NCBI RefSeq assembly: GCF_020360975.1
Contig: NW_025408669.1
Location: forward strand, 4,960,001-5,024,000
From: Hirsutella rhossiliensis
Lineage: Eukaryota; Ascomycota; Sordariomycetes; Hypocreales; Ophiocordycipitaceae
DNA: 64,000 nt
Reading direction: 5' to 3'
Shown: positions 50,258 to 61,038 of the stretch, in pieces
How positions within the stretch are numbered: the stretch's first letter is position 1
Layout of the letters: each line of letters starts with the position of its first letter
Position numbers and translations under genes: made by a program
The notes under the pieces: model-generated
Told to the model about the DNA's origin: nothing
What the model saw: only the letters and a program-made list of their open reading frames with translations
The model's database searches: none

Positions 50258-51930
50258 CTAATTATATTTAGACCCTTAGATACAGGAAACTAAGGGGGTA
50301 AAGAGAAACGTACTTTATATTATATACCCGCTATTAGTAAGCTAGTAGTTTTCCGCGGTAGGAATTACCTTATTTTATTTAATATAGCTTACTTTATTAA
50401 TACTAAGCTTTACTAGGCCCTAGATAATGCTTCCGCCGCTAACCTAATATAAGGGAGGTTAAGATAGTACTATTAATTTTAATATAAGTATAACTTAATT
50501 AAGGCTTTTATAAGTAAGCTTATAGTATATAATAGTCTTAATTTGCCTTAGTAACATCTATATTTACGCCTTATAAGTTAGTATTTATATAATTTAAGTG
50601 TTTTTATAAGATATAAGTAGCGGCGCCTATAGATTCTACCTTATAAACTAGTCTCTCGTTTAAGCTTATATTTAATACTTATAATAGGAAATAAAAAGGG
50701 TATTATTATTAGCTTATATACTTAAGCTAATTGTTTTAATAATAATAATATAAATATATTTCTATTAGCTTAATAGTTAAATAATAGTAAGCTTAGTAAG
50801 TTAAATACTAATAAATAAGTAAGTAAGGGGCAGTCTATCTAAGCAACCTAGTACTTTTAAGCGGCTTAGCTAAGTCGGTTAGCTAAAATTTCTCTTATTT
50901 TACTTACCCTACTAGTCTAAATAAATACTATACTATAGACTCCGTTATTAGTTATATATTATAGCTAGAGCTAAGCGGGAAAGGGAGGTAGGTTTAGTCT
51001 CTTATTATAGTAAGAGAGCTAACTATTATCTAGGCTAAAATTAATACTATCTAAAGATAGGAGCAGGAAGGGGAGGCCGACTAAGATAGCTAGTATAAAT
51101 CTAGTCTAAATCCTACCGCGTCCTCTTAGCTATAGATCTTTTTATAGAATAGTCTAATAACTTTAATATCGGTTTATAACCCCTTATTACTAGATATCTA
51201 GCTAGTACCCTAAGAGATAGAAAACTAACTCTTAATAAAAGGGGGGGTACTTCTTATCCTTCTTAATTTCTCTTTTATTTTCTTAACCCTTAAGTATAAA
51301 ATATATATATATCTAGTTTCTATATATTATAGCCTCTCCTTTAAAGTTTAAACTATACATTCCTATACTATAAAGATAAGAAAAGAAAAAACTCTTAGAT
51401 CCTAGGCTTAAAGGACGTCGTTATATTACGTTAGTAAAAGCTCGCGGTAAAGGCTAATCTTTATAATCTAATATAAAGAGCTTCTTAGAGTTAAATAATA
51501 TACTATAAAATAAAAATTATACTAAAAATGTTAAATTATAGCTAATATCCTTAAGACTAAAAGGATATAATAACGCTTAATTTAACTAGCTTCGCTTAGT
51601 TTAATAATATATAATCTATTTTATAGTATATAAATATATATTATACTTTTAGTACTAGTACTAAAGATATCGATAAATACTTTAGTAATTCGTTTATCTT
51701 TATACCTTAACTTAAGGTAGGTAATTTATAAGTAATTCTAGGTAATTACCTCTTAAAGTATTATCGAAGTTATAAAACTAATAGAATACTATTTAAGTTT
51801 TAACTTAAAGATAGAAGATATTAAGAAAGAGGATAAGGGGGCTACTAAGATATCTTTAACGCTAATAAACCTAGCCTCTTTAAGACTAGTATTAGATCCT
51901 ACTATTAAAAGGGCGTTGTATAAATAGCTT
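50258..51930. other. Unassigned RIPped sequence bordering the gene island
   Basis: RIPped target DNA of the gypsy insertion. No coding motif recognised with confidence. A G-run (ggggggg) occurs near 51,241, and nested inverted repeats at 51,498-51,631. RIP signature stops abruptly near 51,930, about 260 bp before the first gene. Confidence 0.5.
51498..51631. repeat. Nested inverted repeats (fold-back structure)
   Basis: Outer arms atatactataaaata (51,498-51,512) and its exact complement (51,617-51,631), middle arms gttaaatta (51,530-51,538) and taatttaac (51,578-51,586), and inner arms atatcctt (51,545-51,552) and aaggatat (51,561-51,568). All three pairs are perfect and nested. This may be a MITE relic or a chance product of an AT-rich sequence. 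Confidence 0.6.
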
Positions 51931-52189
51931 TACTCTAGGCTATTGTGTATTTGTGGCGCTACGGCGAACACCATTCTAGGAAACCAAGCGGGGCCCCCCC
52001 ACACCATTCCACCCTCCATCCTCGGGTCGCGAATAAAACGACAAGCATAGCGAGCGGGTCCGAGCCAAGAGAGGGTGCTGCAGCTCTTTGGCTTCTCGGT
52101 CTGAAGCCTTCCCGCGTACTTAAGAGGCCTCTCGGCGTCGGCTACACCTTACAGACATTCCTTTACCTCCCACGCCAGCTCTCCCCAAT

Positions 52190-53295
52190 ATGGAGACCTC
52201 AATCTCCTATCTCGCCCAGGACCCTATTTTTGACATCGAGAAGCCATTTGATACCCACGTGCCTGTTGACCACATGCCTGGGCGCGCGCCTCGAACCACA
52301 AAAACGACGAAAGAACTGTGACTGTGTATCCCGTCACCGACCCTGACAAATGGGATCTGGAGAAGCACGGGTTCTGCTTCGTCCGCGCCAGAACAAACTT
52401 GAAGGCGGAGGATGCGTTCACCAGGAAGAGGGAGGCGCAGAAGGATTATTGGTACGAGATTGAGGCCGTGTTGCACGAGAGGTTCCCGCAGTATTCGAGG
52501 ATCGAGTGTTACGATTGTACGGTACGTTCCTGCCTCCCTACCTAGGTATCTACTGAGATACCCACCTACCTGAGTCTTGCCAGCGCTTACATGCAGCCCT
52601 GTGTTACGGCCGGCTGACGGGATGGATTTGTTTAGGTTCGAAAGAGAGACCCCGACTTTCCTGCCAACATCAGGATCTATACCAACGTCGAGCAGCCGGC
52701 GCCCCGACCACATAGCGACTGCACCCCAAGGGGCGCGCATCTGAACCTGAAGCGCGCATTCCCAAACCAGGAGAGATATTGGGAGGGCAAGGATTTTGAC
52801 ATTTTGAAGTATGTATGCCGCCCTCCGACAGTCTCGTTAGTATTTGCTTGGAAGGACTGGCTACCTAGGTAGGCACTAACTGCCCGGCCTGTGAACGGCG
52901 TCTGGAGACCCCTTCGAGGCCCAAACAACGACTGGCCCTTGGCAATGTGCGACTTTACAACCATCGACCCTTCAGCCGACGTTCGCGTCAACGATGCCAT
53001 CAGACGAGATCGGGTGGACGAGAATGCAATTCTTCATTTCAACGAGAAACACAAATGGTATATCATGAAGGACCAGTCGGAGGACGACTTGATCGTCTTC
53101 CGAAATGCTGATTCTCTGGGAAAACGTGCTCGTAGGTTCAGTGTCCCCTTTCTGGGGGTTCAGATTGGAGCTGAGGAGATGAAAGTGCGCTGATCCGTAT
53201 TTTCTGAAGAGGGCTTCCACTGTTCGGTCTTCAATCCAGAGGCGGGCGGCCAGTTGCGGGAGAGTGTCGAGGTGAGGTGCGTTGCGTTTCGTTGA
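52190..53295 (+). pseudogene. CmcJ/AsaB-type hydroxylase-desaturase family gene, apparently decaying
   Basis: Members of this fungal/bacterial family (CmcJ, AsaB, NvfI) are non-heme iron oxygenases, many in secondary metabolism. I read four exons: 52,190-52,521; 52,636-about 52,810; about 52,893-53,131; 53,210-53,295, with introns 52,522-52,635 (branch CTGAC) and 53,132-53,209. Visible family features are SRIECYDCTVRKRD, RPHSDCT (H-x-D, probable iron ligands), VWRPLRGP, DWPLAMCD, DDLIVFRNADS, and the end GFHCSVFNPEA with RESVEVR (second His). There are two defects. A single-base frameshift lies at about 52,290-52,320, since the start frame ends at a TGA at 52,319 while family-like TVYPVTD follows in another frame. 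The second intron, starting GTATGT near 52,810, lacks an AG at the expected acceptor just before GTCTGG and has GG there. The start at 52,190 fits the reading ISYLAQDPIFDIEKPF. No other biosynthetic genes are adjacent. Confidence 0.75.
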
Positions 53296-53992
53296 GCGCT
53301 AACGAACCGCACAGCGACCATGATGGGTAGTGGTATGTATGCACAAATTTGTCTGAGCCTACTGGTAGGAGGTACCTAGTACTGCAAAATTGAAACACAG
53401 ATCGGTCTACACACTCTATCCTAATCCTTTTCATAGAAATCCACTCCTCTCAGAGGCCTTGGAAACCAAGCCGCCCGCTGCCTGAGCTGCGCAGATGTGT
53501 TATGTCGGCTATGGTTTAGGACTATCCAAATGCGCTCCTCATGCATGTCGCGCAGTCAGGCGTCCGTATGGCTGCGGAAAAGCCAAATGGCAAAGGCAGT
53601 GTGGTCTTGTCGTTTCACGAGCCTCGAGCGGCTCGCGGCCTGCGCTGGGCGTCATGGAAGCGCCAGCGGCTTGCCGGTGTGACTCGGGCTGCAGAAGGGG
53701 TGGGGTGGGACAATGGCATTTGTGGCAGTGCCCTGGGGTGGGGGACTCGGCTGATGCCCGGTCGCGCAGATGTTGGGTGTCCGTTGTGCGGCACGTCTTT
53801 TTTCCATAGGCGGCGGGCGGAGGTACGTCACTCAACCCCCCCACTTCCGCTCCCACGACGGCGGCTCATTCTGCAAGCTCATTACCGTCTTAGGCTGAGG
53901 GGGGTGGGTTTTCGACCCTCTTCCATCTCAAACCTGCCACTCCTGTACTGCAATAGCTCCGATTCACAGTCATCCACACACGCGCAAGCAAC
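53296..53992. other. Intergenic region upstream of the DPP III gene
   Basis: About 700 bp of normal composition. Several ORFs on both strands overlap here without family resemblance, and I regard them as chance. The last 150 bp before the start codon is C-rich, with a sequence ending gcaagcaacATG, a plausible fungal leader. No clear TATA box. Confidence 0.5.
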
Positions 53993-56339
53993 ATGTCTCG
54001 CACCGAAAGCTCCCATGCGCCCCCTACCGGCGCCGTGGTTCACCAGCTCGTCGTCAAGCCGGTTTTCGATGCTCTCGAACCGCGCGAGAAGCGCTACGCA
54101 CACCACATGGCGCGAGCGGCCTGGCATGGAAGTAGAATCATTATGTCGCAGGTGTCTCTGGAAAGCCCGGCCATCTTCGACTTCATCATGGACCTCCACC
54201 ATGCTTGCAGTGGAGATTGGGATAGCTTGGTGACGCAATGCGGCATTCTCCCTGAAGAGCTCGAAGCCTTTCTGGAGTACGCTGGCACGTTTCTCTGCAA
54301 CCTGGGCAACTTTTACGCAAGTTTGACGCCGTGAATTTGTGTCGTCAGCGCTGATTGTAAACAGGGCGAGGGCGATCAAAAGTTCGTTCCCGATTTGTCC
54401 ATCGAAGCTCTACGCAAAATTTCGTCCATCTCCCCGAAGGCCAAAGACGGACTGGACAAAATTGTCGGCCCGTTGTTCGCAGTCCCACCATTCAGTCTTG
54501 GATATCCTAGCAAGAACGCGCAGTCGGCATACTATCCTGGCACCGAGCCTATTTCCCAACTAGAGGTCGCCAAGGTATCTGAGGCCATGGGACGACATTC
54601 GATAGGACCAGAGAATACTCGAATTCGGAAGCTGGTCGAGGATGGCAAGCCCGTCTACCAGCTGCTACAGGCTTCTGCCGAGACTGCTGCTTCTAACGAC
54701 ACTCCACAGGAGCTCGCGGACGGCATCTCCCTCATTAAAGGCGACCACACCGAGGAACTGTCGAAGGTCTGTTTGGCTCTGGAGAAAGCAAAGGAGTACG
54801 CAAGCAACCGCAGGCAAGTCCAGTTCTTGACCAAATACGTCGAATGCTTCCGTACCGGTAGCTTGGAAACTTTCCAAGAGTCGCAAAAGGTGTGGGTCTC
54901 GGATGTATCTGCAAGAGTTGAACACTTGATTGGCTTTATCGAGCCTTACCGCGATCCGGCTGGAATTAGGTCCGAGTGGGAGGCTATGATAGGAATCGCT
55001 GATTCAGACGAGGTGTCTCGACTGAAGCGCCTCGTTGAGAGTTCAACCGCCTTCATTCGACACCTCCCGTGGGCGGTGGAGGGCGTGAATGACGGTAAAG
55101 GGCCGTTTGAGAAGAGTCTATTCGAGGCTCCTGACTTCACTAGCGTCCACGGTTAGCTCCCCAGCCTCCGCACCGAAGTATAAGGCATGCTAACACTTTT
55201 AGCGCTCGCTGTATGCGGTAGCATCGTCTTCGAAGCTGCCAATCTTCCCAACGTAAGTTTATAGACCGCTCGTGTGGAAAGAAACTAATGACTAATTAGT
55301 ACGAATACATTCGAGAAACCTGCGGCTTCAAAAACATCGTGCTTGCGAATCGTCTAAGCGCCAACAACAACCCCAAGCTACCGTGCTATTGGGTCCTTCC
55401 ATCCGAGTTGAAGCGCTTCAAGAGCAGCACGCACATAGTTAGGTACATCACTACCGCCATCCACGAGCTCCTCGGTCACGGAACCAGTAAACTCCTCGGT
55501 GAAATCGCACCAGGAGTGTACAACTTCGACAAGCAGAACCCACCGATCAGTCCCATCACCGGGGAACCCGTGACCTCACACTATCGGCTTGGCCAGACGT
55601 GGGGAAGCGTCTTTGGCAAGCTGGCGGGAACGGTAGAGGAGTGTCGTGCCATCTTGGTCTCGGAATACCTCATGGACGACAAAAAGTTGCTGGAGATATT
55701 TGGTTACACTGATGACAGTGAAATCACCGCTGACGACCGTGCGTCATATCGCGCAAAATGCCGATGCACATGCTGACCGTTGCATCTAGTCCTCTATACC
55801 ACCTATCTGAACATCGGCGTCGATGGTCTTCAAGCTCTCGAACATTATAATTTCCAAAGTCAGGCTTGGGGCCAAGTCCACCACCAGGTATGCACCTTTT
55901 GTCCTCGGGACAGCTCCCCCTACAATTCGTCGCAAGTCTAACCCCAACCCAGGCCCACTTCTCCATTCTCAAGCATCTCCTCCAAGACGGCGGCGGCGTC
56001 ATCCGCATTGCCCACGACCCTGCCGAGTCGAGCCTCACCGTCCACATCGACCGCAGCAAATTCATCTCGCACGGCAAACCCGCCTTGGGCCATTATCTCT
56101 GCCGCCTGCACATCTGGCGCTGCACGGCCGACGCTGCCTCCTGCAAAGCGTTCTACGAGCCCCTCTGTGCGGTCGAGGGCGAGTACGAGCAGTGGCGACA
56201 GATTGTGTGCTCGAAGCCGAAACCAAGATGGAAGTTTGTGCAACCTAACACCTCGATAACTGGGGACGAGGTCGAGATGAAGGTTTACGAAGAAAGCAAT
56301 AGAGGTATCATTCAGTCTTGGGTCGAAAGGGGTATTTGA
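53993..56339 (+). CDS. Dipeptidyl peptidase III (metallopeptidase family M49)
   Basis: This zinc exopeptidase releases dipeptides from the N-terminus of oligopeptides, normally in the cytosol; no signal peptide is seen. Six exons give 694 aa (typical family size about 700): 53,993-54,316; 54,365-55,151; 55,203-55,252; 55,300-55,738; 55,790-55,887; 55,953-56,339. The M49 signature HELLGH is at residues 442-447 and EECRA at 500-504, supplying the zinc ligands and catalytic Glu. Other family-like blocks are LGNFYGEGDQKFVPDLS, DFTSVHA, AANLPNYEYIRETCGFKN, and EHYNFQSQAWGQVHHQAHFS. Every junction was chosen to keep the frame. Intron 1 (54,317-54,364) has a GCAAGT donor, i.e. a GC-AG intron; the others are GT-AG, 47-65 bp, with CTAAC/CTGAC branch-like sites. 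No stop or RIP damage is seen. The gene lies 697 bp downstream of the CmcJ-type gene and is probably housekeeping. Confidence 0.93.
54317..54364 (+). other. GC-AG intron in the DPP III gene
   Basis: Donor GCAAGT follows the codon TAC and acceptor AACAG precedes GGCGAGGGC. Splicing joins NFY to GEGDQKF in phase 0. A GT donor at 54,321 would shift the frame. The branch-like CTGAT is at about 54,351. Confidence 0.8.
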
Positions 56340-56751
56340 AAGGTGTTGTGGCCACTTTTGTCGTGTTCCGTGACTTGGTGTTACGGCGGCCCGCACTGGT
56401 CTGGACTGGTTAAGATGAGTCGCAAGGCAGGACGCCTAGGTTTGGGGGTGTTCCACAAGACTACAGGAGGGGCAAGCACTCTTCCAACAAGATAACAAGT
56501 CAATGCAAACACTTGCTCTATAGTGCACAGGGGTATGACGAGGAGGGTTACAGGTCTTCCAATGTACTCTGGATCAGGGAAGTCGTTGGCGCCAAGACTA
56601 GAACCCCACCGCCATCTAAACCGCCAATCATACAAGTAGCTGAGAGACATGCAAATCGATTGCATTGCACATAACGTTGACTTCAACGGCAGGACATCGG
56701 CAGATGGTGCACTAGTTGCTGATCGGCGCGCTACGATTTCAGTCAGTCGAG
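56340..56751. other. 3' flank of DPP III; possible minus-strand ORF, unrecognised
   Basis: Normal composition. A minus-strand ORF of 127 codons (56,764-56,381) begins inside the MITE terminal repeat and contains a hydrophobic stretch (LLVIPLCTIEQVFALTCYLV). I do not recognise it, and the start inside the transposon argues that it is not an intact gene. It may be a fragment of a membrane protein gene broken by the MITE. Confidence 0.3.
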
Positions 56752-56753
56752 TA

Positions 56754-57534
56754 ACGTCAGCCACCTAGCTTACAGCATACCCCCCTTCCAGCACCCTTTC
56801 TCACCAAAACGCAAGCTTTAAAACACTAAATAATAAATATAAGAAAAATAGTTATGCCTAGTAGCTCCTAGAATACTATTAGTAAAATAGCTTAAGTTAG
56901 TATTAGAATTTACTTTTTATATATATTATATCTAATTATACTTATATAAAAGCTTAAAGCTAACTTAAGTATTTTGTTAGTACTTTATACTACTTTACCT
57001 AGTAAGCCTTAATACTTTAAAAAGTATTAAATTAATATTAAAAACAATTCTAATAAAGTAGGCTAAGTAGTAAATAAGCTTTTTTATAGGATATACTACT
57101 AATAAAGTAGTTAAAGACTTATAACTAGCTTTTTCTTTTAAGTTATTAAGCAATAAACTTTTCTCCTTATTAAAAAAAGAGGTATTTTAAGAATATCCTA
57201 TTATCTTTTTATTTAATAGATAAAATAGTAAATAGAAAGTACTTTTAAGTACTAAAAGCTATATAAAGATAAATAGTACTATATAATTTTTTTAAACTAT
57301 TTATTTAGTATTTTATTTTACTATAGGAAAACTAAAAGTAATATAACTTATTTATTATTAGAAAAAGAAAAACTTATAGTACTTTATAAATCTATTATAG
57401 CTTAGCTCTTTAGCTATAAAGTTTTAGTCTTTCTACCTATTTTAATAAATTAGTTATAGATTTATAAAAAACCCGACTTTTGGTGGGAAAAGGGTGCTGG
57501 AAGGGGGGTATGCTGTAAGCTAGGTGGCTGACGT
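56754..57534. mobile_element. MITE with long terminal inverted repeats and TA target duplication
   Basis: A 781-bp element. The terminal inverted repeats are identical over 46 bp (56,754-56,799 and 57,489-57,534), beginning ACGTCAGCCACCTAGC, and remain similar for about 10 more bases. TA flanks both ends (56,752-56,753 and 57,535-57,536), as for Tc1/mariner/pogo (Fot1-like) elements. The interior (about 56,822-57,466) is AT-rich with almost no CpA/TpG and no ORF, while the terminal repeats are full of CpA/TpG. The interior also has a short inverted pair, gcttaagttag near 56,890 and ctaacttaagt near 56,968. A non-autonomous pogo-type element is the best reading. Confidence 0.85.
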
Positions 57535-57536
57535 TA

Positions 57537-58744
57537 TCGCCGAGCAGCAAGCGGTCACTCCAGATACCTCATTCAGTGGGGTAGCAAAGAGGAGGAAAGG
57601 CCGGAAGTTGGCGGACGGATAGATAGGATTTCCATTCCAGAATGTATTTATTGCGTGATGACTGCCGCCTTGTGACCCCGCTCTCGCCATCCTGGCCGTC
57701 GTTGCCTACAGACAACGGAGATGCCTGGTTTTCAGCTGCCAGTGTGGCCGCATCTCCTTGGGGTTTGTGTAGCGTTGTGTACGGTAAATCCGGTTCCGTA
57801 TGGCTCCTTGTCGGCCCTCCTCCGCCGACACCGCCGCGCTTGTGGCGGCAACACCGGTGACGGGTGCGGAGTTGCCGTGGGCCGTTGCATCCTGCCTCTG
57901 AGACGACAACCGCAGGATCGCGATGCGTTAGGTAGTGCAGTGCCATGGCACTGCGAAGGCTCGGGCAGCGGTTGGGGCGCTCGGAGCAGGACAGCGCCTG
58001 GGAGACTCTCGGAGGGAGACCGGAGGTTGCGGGGAGCTTACTTCTCTGTGGCAGGCCGATACAGTGCTTTGCGAGGCATCGTCTTTCGCGTTGTGCTGTG
58101 CCATGAAACCAGCCGCCAGGGCTGTTTGGGACTCACCTGTCCCCGGGGCAGCATCCAGCCAATCGTTACGTGCCTGAGTCATGCTAAAACAGCTGACAAG
58201 CGCACGAGGCTTCATGTCAACTCAGCTCGAGTTCCTTGTGTATCTTATTTGTAATAATTTACTGTTACTACGTATCCTGAATGCGAAAAGCTTTGAACAA
58301 GGGTTCAATTACCCAACCGAAATCTTTCGCGTAGACAGATCTGGATTTCAAACGATGCCTGCATAGAAACTCACGACGAAGAACGAGACAATGAACCATC
58401 ATCTTCATATCTACGAGTGGCCTTGAAGCTGGGTCCAGTTAGCCGGTGTCTACCCTTGCCTAATGCTATAGATAGCTGTCTAGGGGGCTGCCCAGTCCTA
58501 AGCAGCCAGGCTTTATGCTAGGCTATGGCTTGCTCTAAACCTTAAGAAGGCTCGCCTACCGGGCTTCTCGTGACTTGGCGGGACCGAAAGGCTAGCGAAC
58601 TTTTGAGCAGCCTGAACTAACTAAATTAATATAGTGTCGACTTTGCCGAAGGATTGGCTCTTATCGTAGGACACCTATAGCGTGGGTATCGCGCCTATCG
58701 GTTTTTAGTTTTCTCTGCTAAGTATCACTAAAATAAACTATAAG
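57537..58744. other. No convincing gene; normal-composition DNA grading into RIPped sequence
   Basis: Several short ORFs exist on both strands, but none shows family resemblance or plausible intron structure. An 18-bp perfect palindrome is at 57,937-57,954. From about 58,440 CpA/TpG become scarcer, and after about 58,740 the RIP signature is full. Confidence 0.5.
57937..57954. repeat. 18-bp perfect palindrome
   Basis: GCAGTGCCATGGCACTGC equals its own reverse complement. It could be a binding site for a dimeric regulator or chance; no gene next to it is certain. Confidence 0.8.
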
Positions 58745-59990
58745 CCTAGCAAGGAGCAAAGAGAGGCTTATAGGTCTGCTTTATATATAACTAGTTAAAA
58801 TCACTTTATAAAGCTATTATTCTAGCTCCCTAGCTTAATCTATTAGCTGCCTTTCCCGTTTTTATTATAATATATATTAAATTCTATTTCCCCTTTATAT
58901 ATCCTTAGTCCCTAAGATAGCTTATACTCCTTAAGTAGTTATATTAAAAGAACTTCTAGAATATAGAGTATCCTTAAGCGCTAGACTATAGCTCCCCCCT
59001 TAAGATTTAAGTATATATTATAGACTAACTCGACCCTCTCTTATCTACCTACGCCTATTAATCTAAGGGTTTTATACTTTCTTAAAAGTAGTAGAGTAGG
59101 ATATACTATAAAAGGGTCTAGCGAAGTATATTTAAATTTAAGTTAACTTAAAATAAAATATTTCGAGATATCGCCTAGGATATAAAGACCGATAAAATTA
59201 AAGACCTCCTTTTTATAAGCTCCGATATTAAGTATCTATATTAAGCGGGAAGATATTCGGATCTATTATATATTATTATACGTATTATTATAGCTAACTA
59301 TTTATACTTAATTCGTTAGTTAAGCGGGCTACTAAAATATCTACGCCCTTATAAAGAACTAAATAATAAATTAAGGATCCTTATTTAAAACTTCGATATC
59401 TACTTATATATATATACTCTGCCTTTAAAGTAATTTTATAGGCTTAGTATTCTAGAAACCTATATTATATCGCGCTATTATCGCTAGCTTTTAACTAAAC
59501 TAGCTATTTCTACTTTAATAATAAAGCCTAGCGAAATTTATAAGTTAAGCCCTTATTTATACTAGGCTATAACTCTAAGGTAAATCTATAATAATAACTT
59601 AAAGGATATTATAGTAAATATTAACAGCTAAAATTATTCCTTAATTATAGCTCTCTTAAAAGTAATATTAAGCAGTCTTAAATATCTTAAGTTTAAGTAT
59701 AAAAAGGGGTCTATAAATTAAGTAACTAAAGTGCTTTTTATTTAAAGTATATATAAGAAACTATTTATATAAAAGAAAGACGTTATTTAAAAGCTAAATT
59801 CTATAATATAGACCGCTAGGTAATTAAGCTTTTAATAAGTATAGCCTAAAAAAAACTTCTTATAAAACTAATATATACCTATAGTAGGTATATATCGCGA
59901 CTAAAATACTAACTAATACTAGGAATTAATTTAGTAGTATTAATTACCTTTAATAATAATACTATACTAAGGCTAAAAGGTAGGTAGATA
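58745..59990. other. Unassigned RIPped sequence
   Basis: AT-rich with RIP signature. No motif recognised on either strand. It may be an older element or the 5' region of the LINE that follows. Confidence 0.4.
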
Positions 59991-61030
59991 TAGTAGCGGC
60001 CCTCGATATACTAGGCTTAACTAAAGCGCGTAGCGCGAAGAGACGCTACCTAAATTTATATACCCCGATAGGGCGAGTTAATAAACCTAAAGTTACGATA
60101 TAATACCTACCTAGGCGCCGAGCGACCCTATAGAAAAAGTAGTATACGATAAACTCGCGGGCTTTATCCTAAGCGTATAGTTTAGTAGGGTATAGGCAGT
60201 AGTTAAACGGCTCTCTAGGGCAAAGAGCCGCGCCGGTAGCGCGTCGTTAGCGGTGCTCTATATAGACGAGAGCTTTAAGACGATAATCTAGGAAGTAATT
60301 AAGGAGGTAGTTAAGGAAGAACTCCGCCTAGGAATCGCTTTAGGCCTAGGGGGCCTAAAGCGAACTTAGGCTATAGTTATAGCTAAGACTAAGGGACCGA
60401 CTTAATATAAAGCTATAGTAAAATAGGTCTTACTATATTATAAATATAAGATTATTATAGTCCTTACTAAGGCATCGCTTAAAATCCTAAGCCGCGAACT
60501 AAAGGATATAGTAAAGGCGGTAAATATAGCCTTAAAAGCTATAAGCGCTATAATAGCGAGGCGCCTTTAAAGCGGAAATATTATAGTTATATTTAATACT
60601 TTAGTAAGAGCCTACTAAAGGGACTAAGGCTAGGTTAAGGCCGTATTTAGTCTAAAGGCTATAATTACCTATTATATATATATAGTAGTCGCTAAGAATA
60701 TCCCTTTAAAGGTAGTAATAGTAAATAAGGAGCGATTACTTTATAAGATTATAGAGGTAAATAAAGTTAAGGTCCTTTAAGCCTAGGCGCTATACTCTTA
60801 ATCTAAGATATTAATAGGAATAACTATACTTATTAAGGTTAGTACCTTAAAAGAGGCTAATAAGCTCTATAAATTAAGCTTAGTCCTTAAAGTATAAATC
60901 TTTTAGTATAAACCCTATAATAAGTTAGTCTAACTATAGAAATACTATAATTATTATAGGTATAGCTATATTATTAAGCGGTATATATCGATATAACTCT
61001 ATAGCTAATATAAGAATATAGTATATAATA
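59991..61030 (+). pseudogene. Tad1-like LINE ORF1 relic, RIP-inactivated, cut by copia
   Basis: The plus strand reads SRELKDIVKAVNIALKAIS near 60,490-60,545, then IIARRL and SGNIIVIFNT, then STLKEANKLYKLSLVLKV near 60,842-60,895, and KYYNYYRYSYIIKRYIS at the end. These match the order in fungal LINE ORF1 proteins: a helical segment, 'ARKL-SGDV-VTF', 'EEANRL---GLV-EAQ-F', then a zinc knuckle C-KC--YGHI-R-C with the cysteines changed to Tyr, the usual RIP outcome on TGC/TGT. The relic ends where the un-RIPped copia LTR starts at 61,039, so the zinc-knuckle end and ORF2 are displaced beyond the window. Confidence 0.7.
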
Positions 61031-61038
61031 AGGGTAAG

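Noticed and set aside
52207..53000. Minus-strand ORFs of 177 and 107 codons opposite the CmcJ-type gene
   Set aside because: Shadows of the plus-strand coding exons, where the family motifs and splice sites are.
53495..53856. Overlapping ORFs on both strands upstream of the DPP III gene
   Set aside because: Three frames and the opposite strand are all open at once in GC-rich DNA, none with a recognisable domain; chance is the simplest explanation.
52190..56339. Idea that the CmcJ-type gene and DPP III form part of a secondary-metabolite cluster
   Set aside because: No synthase, transporter or regulator gene is visible on either side, and DPP III is a general peptidase.
57569..58254. Several ORFs of 60-177 codons between the MITE and the RIPped block
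   Set aside because: Composition is normal but products are low in recognisable motifs, many frames overlap, and no intron structure improves them.
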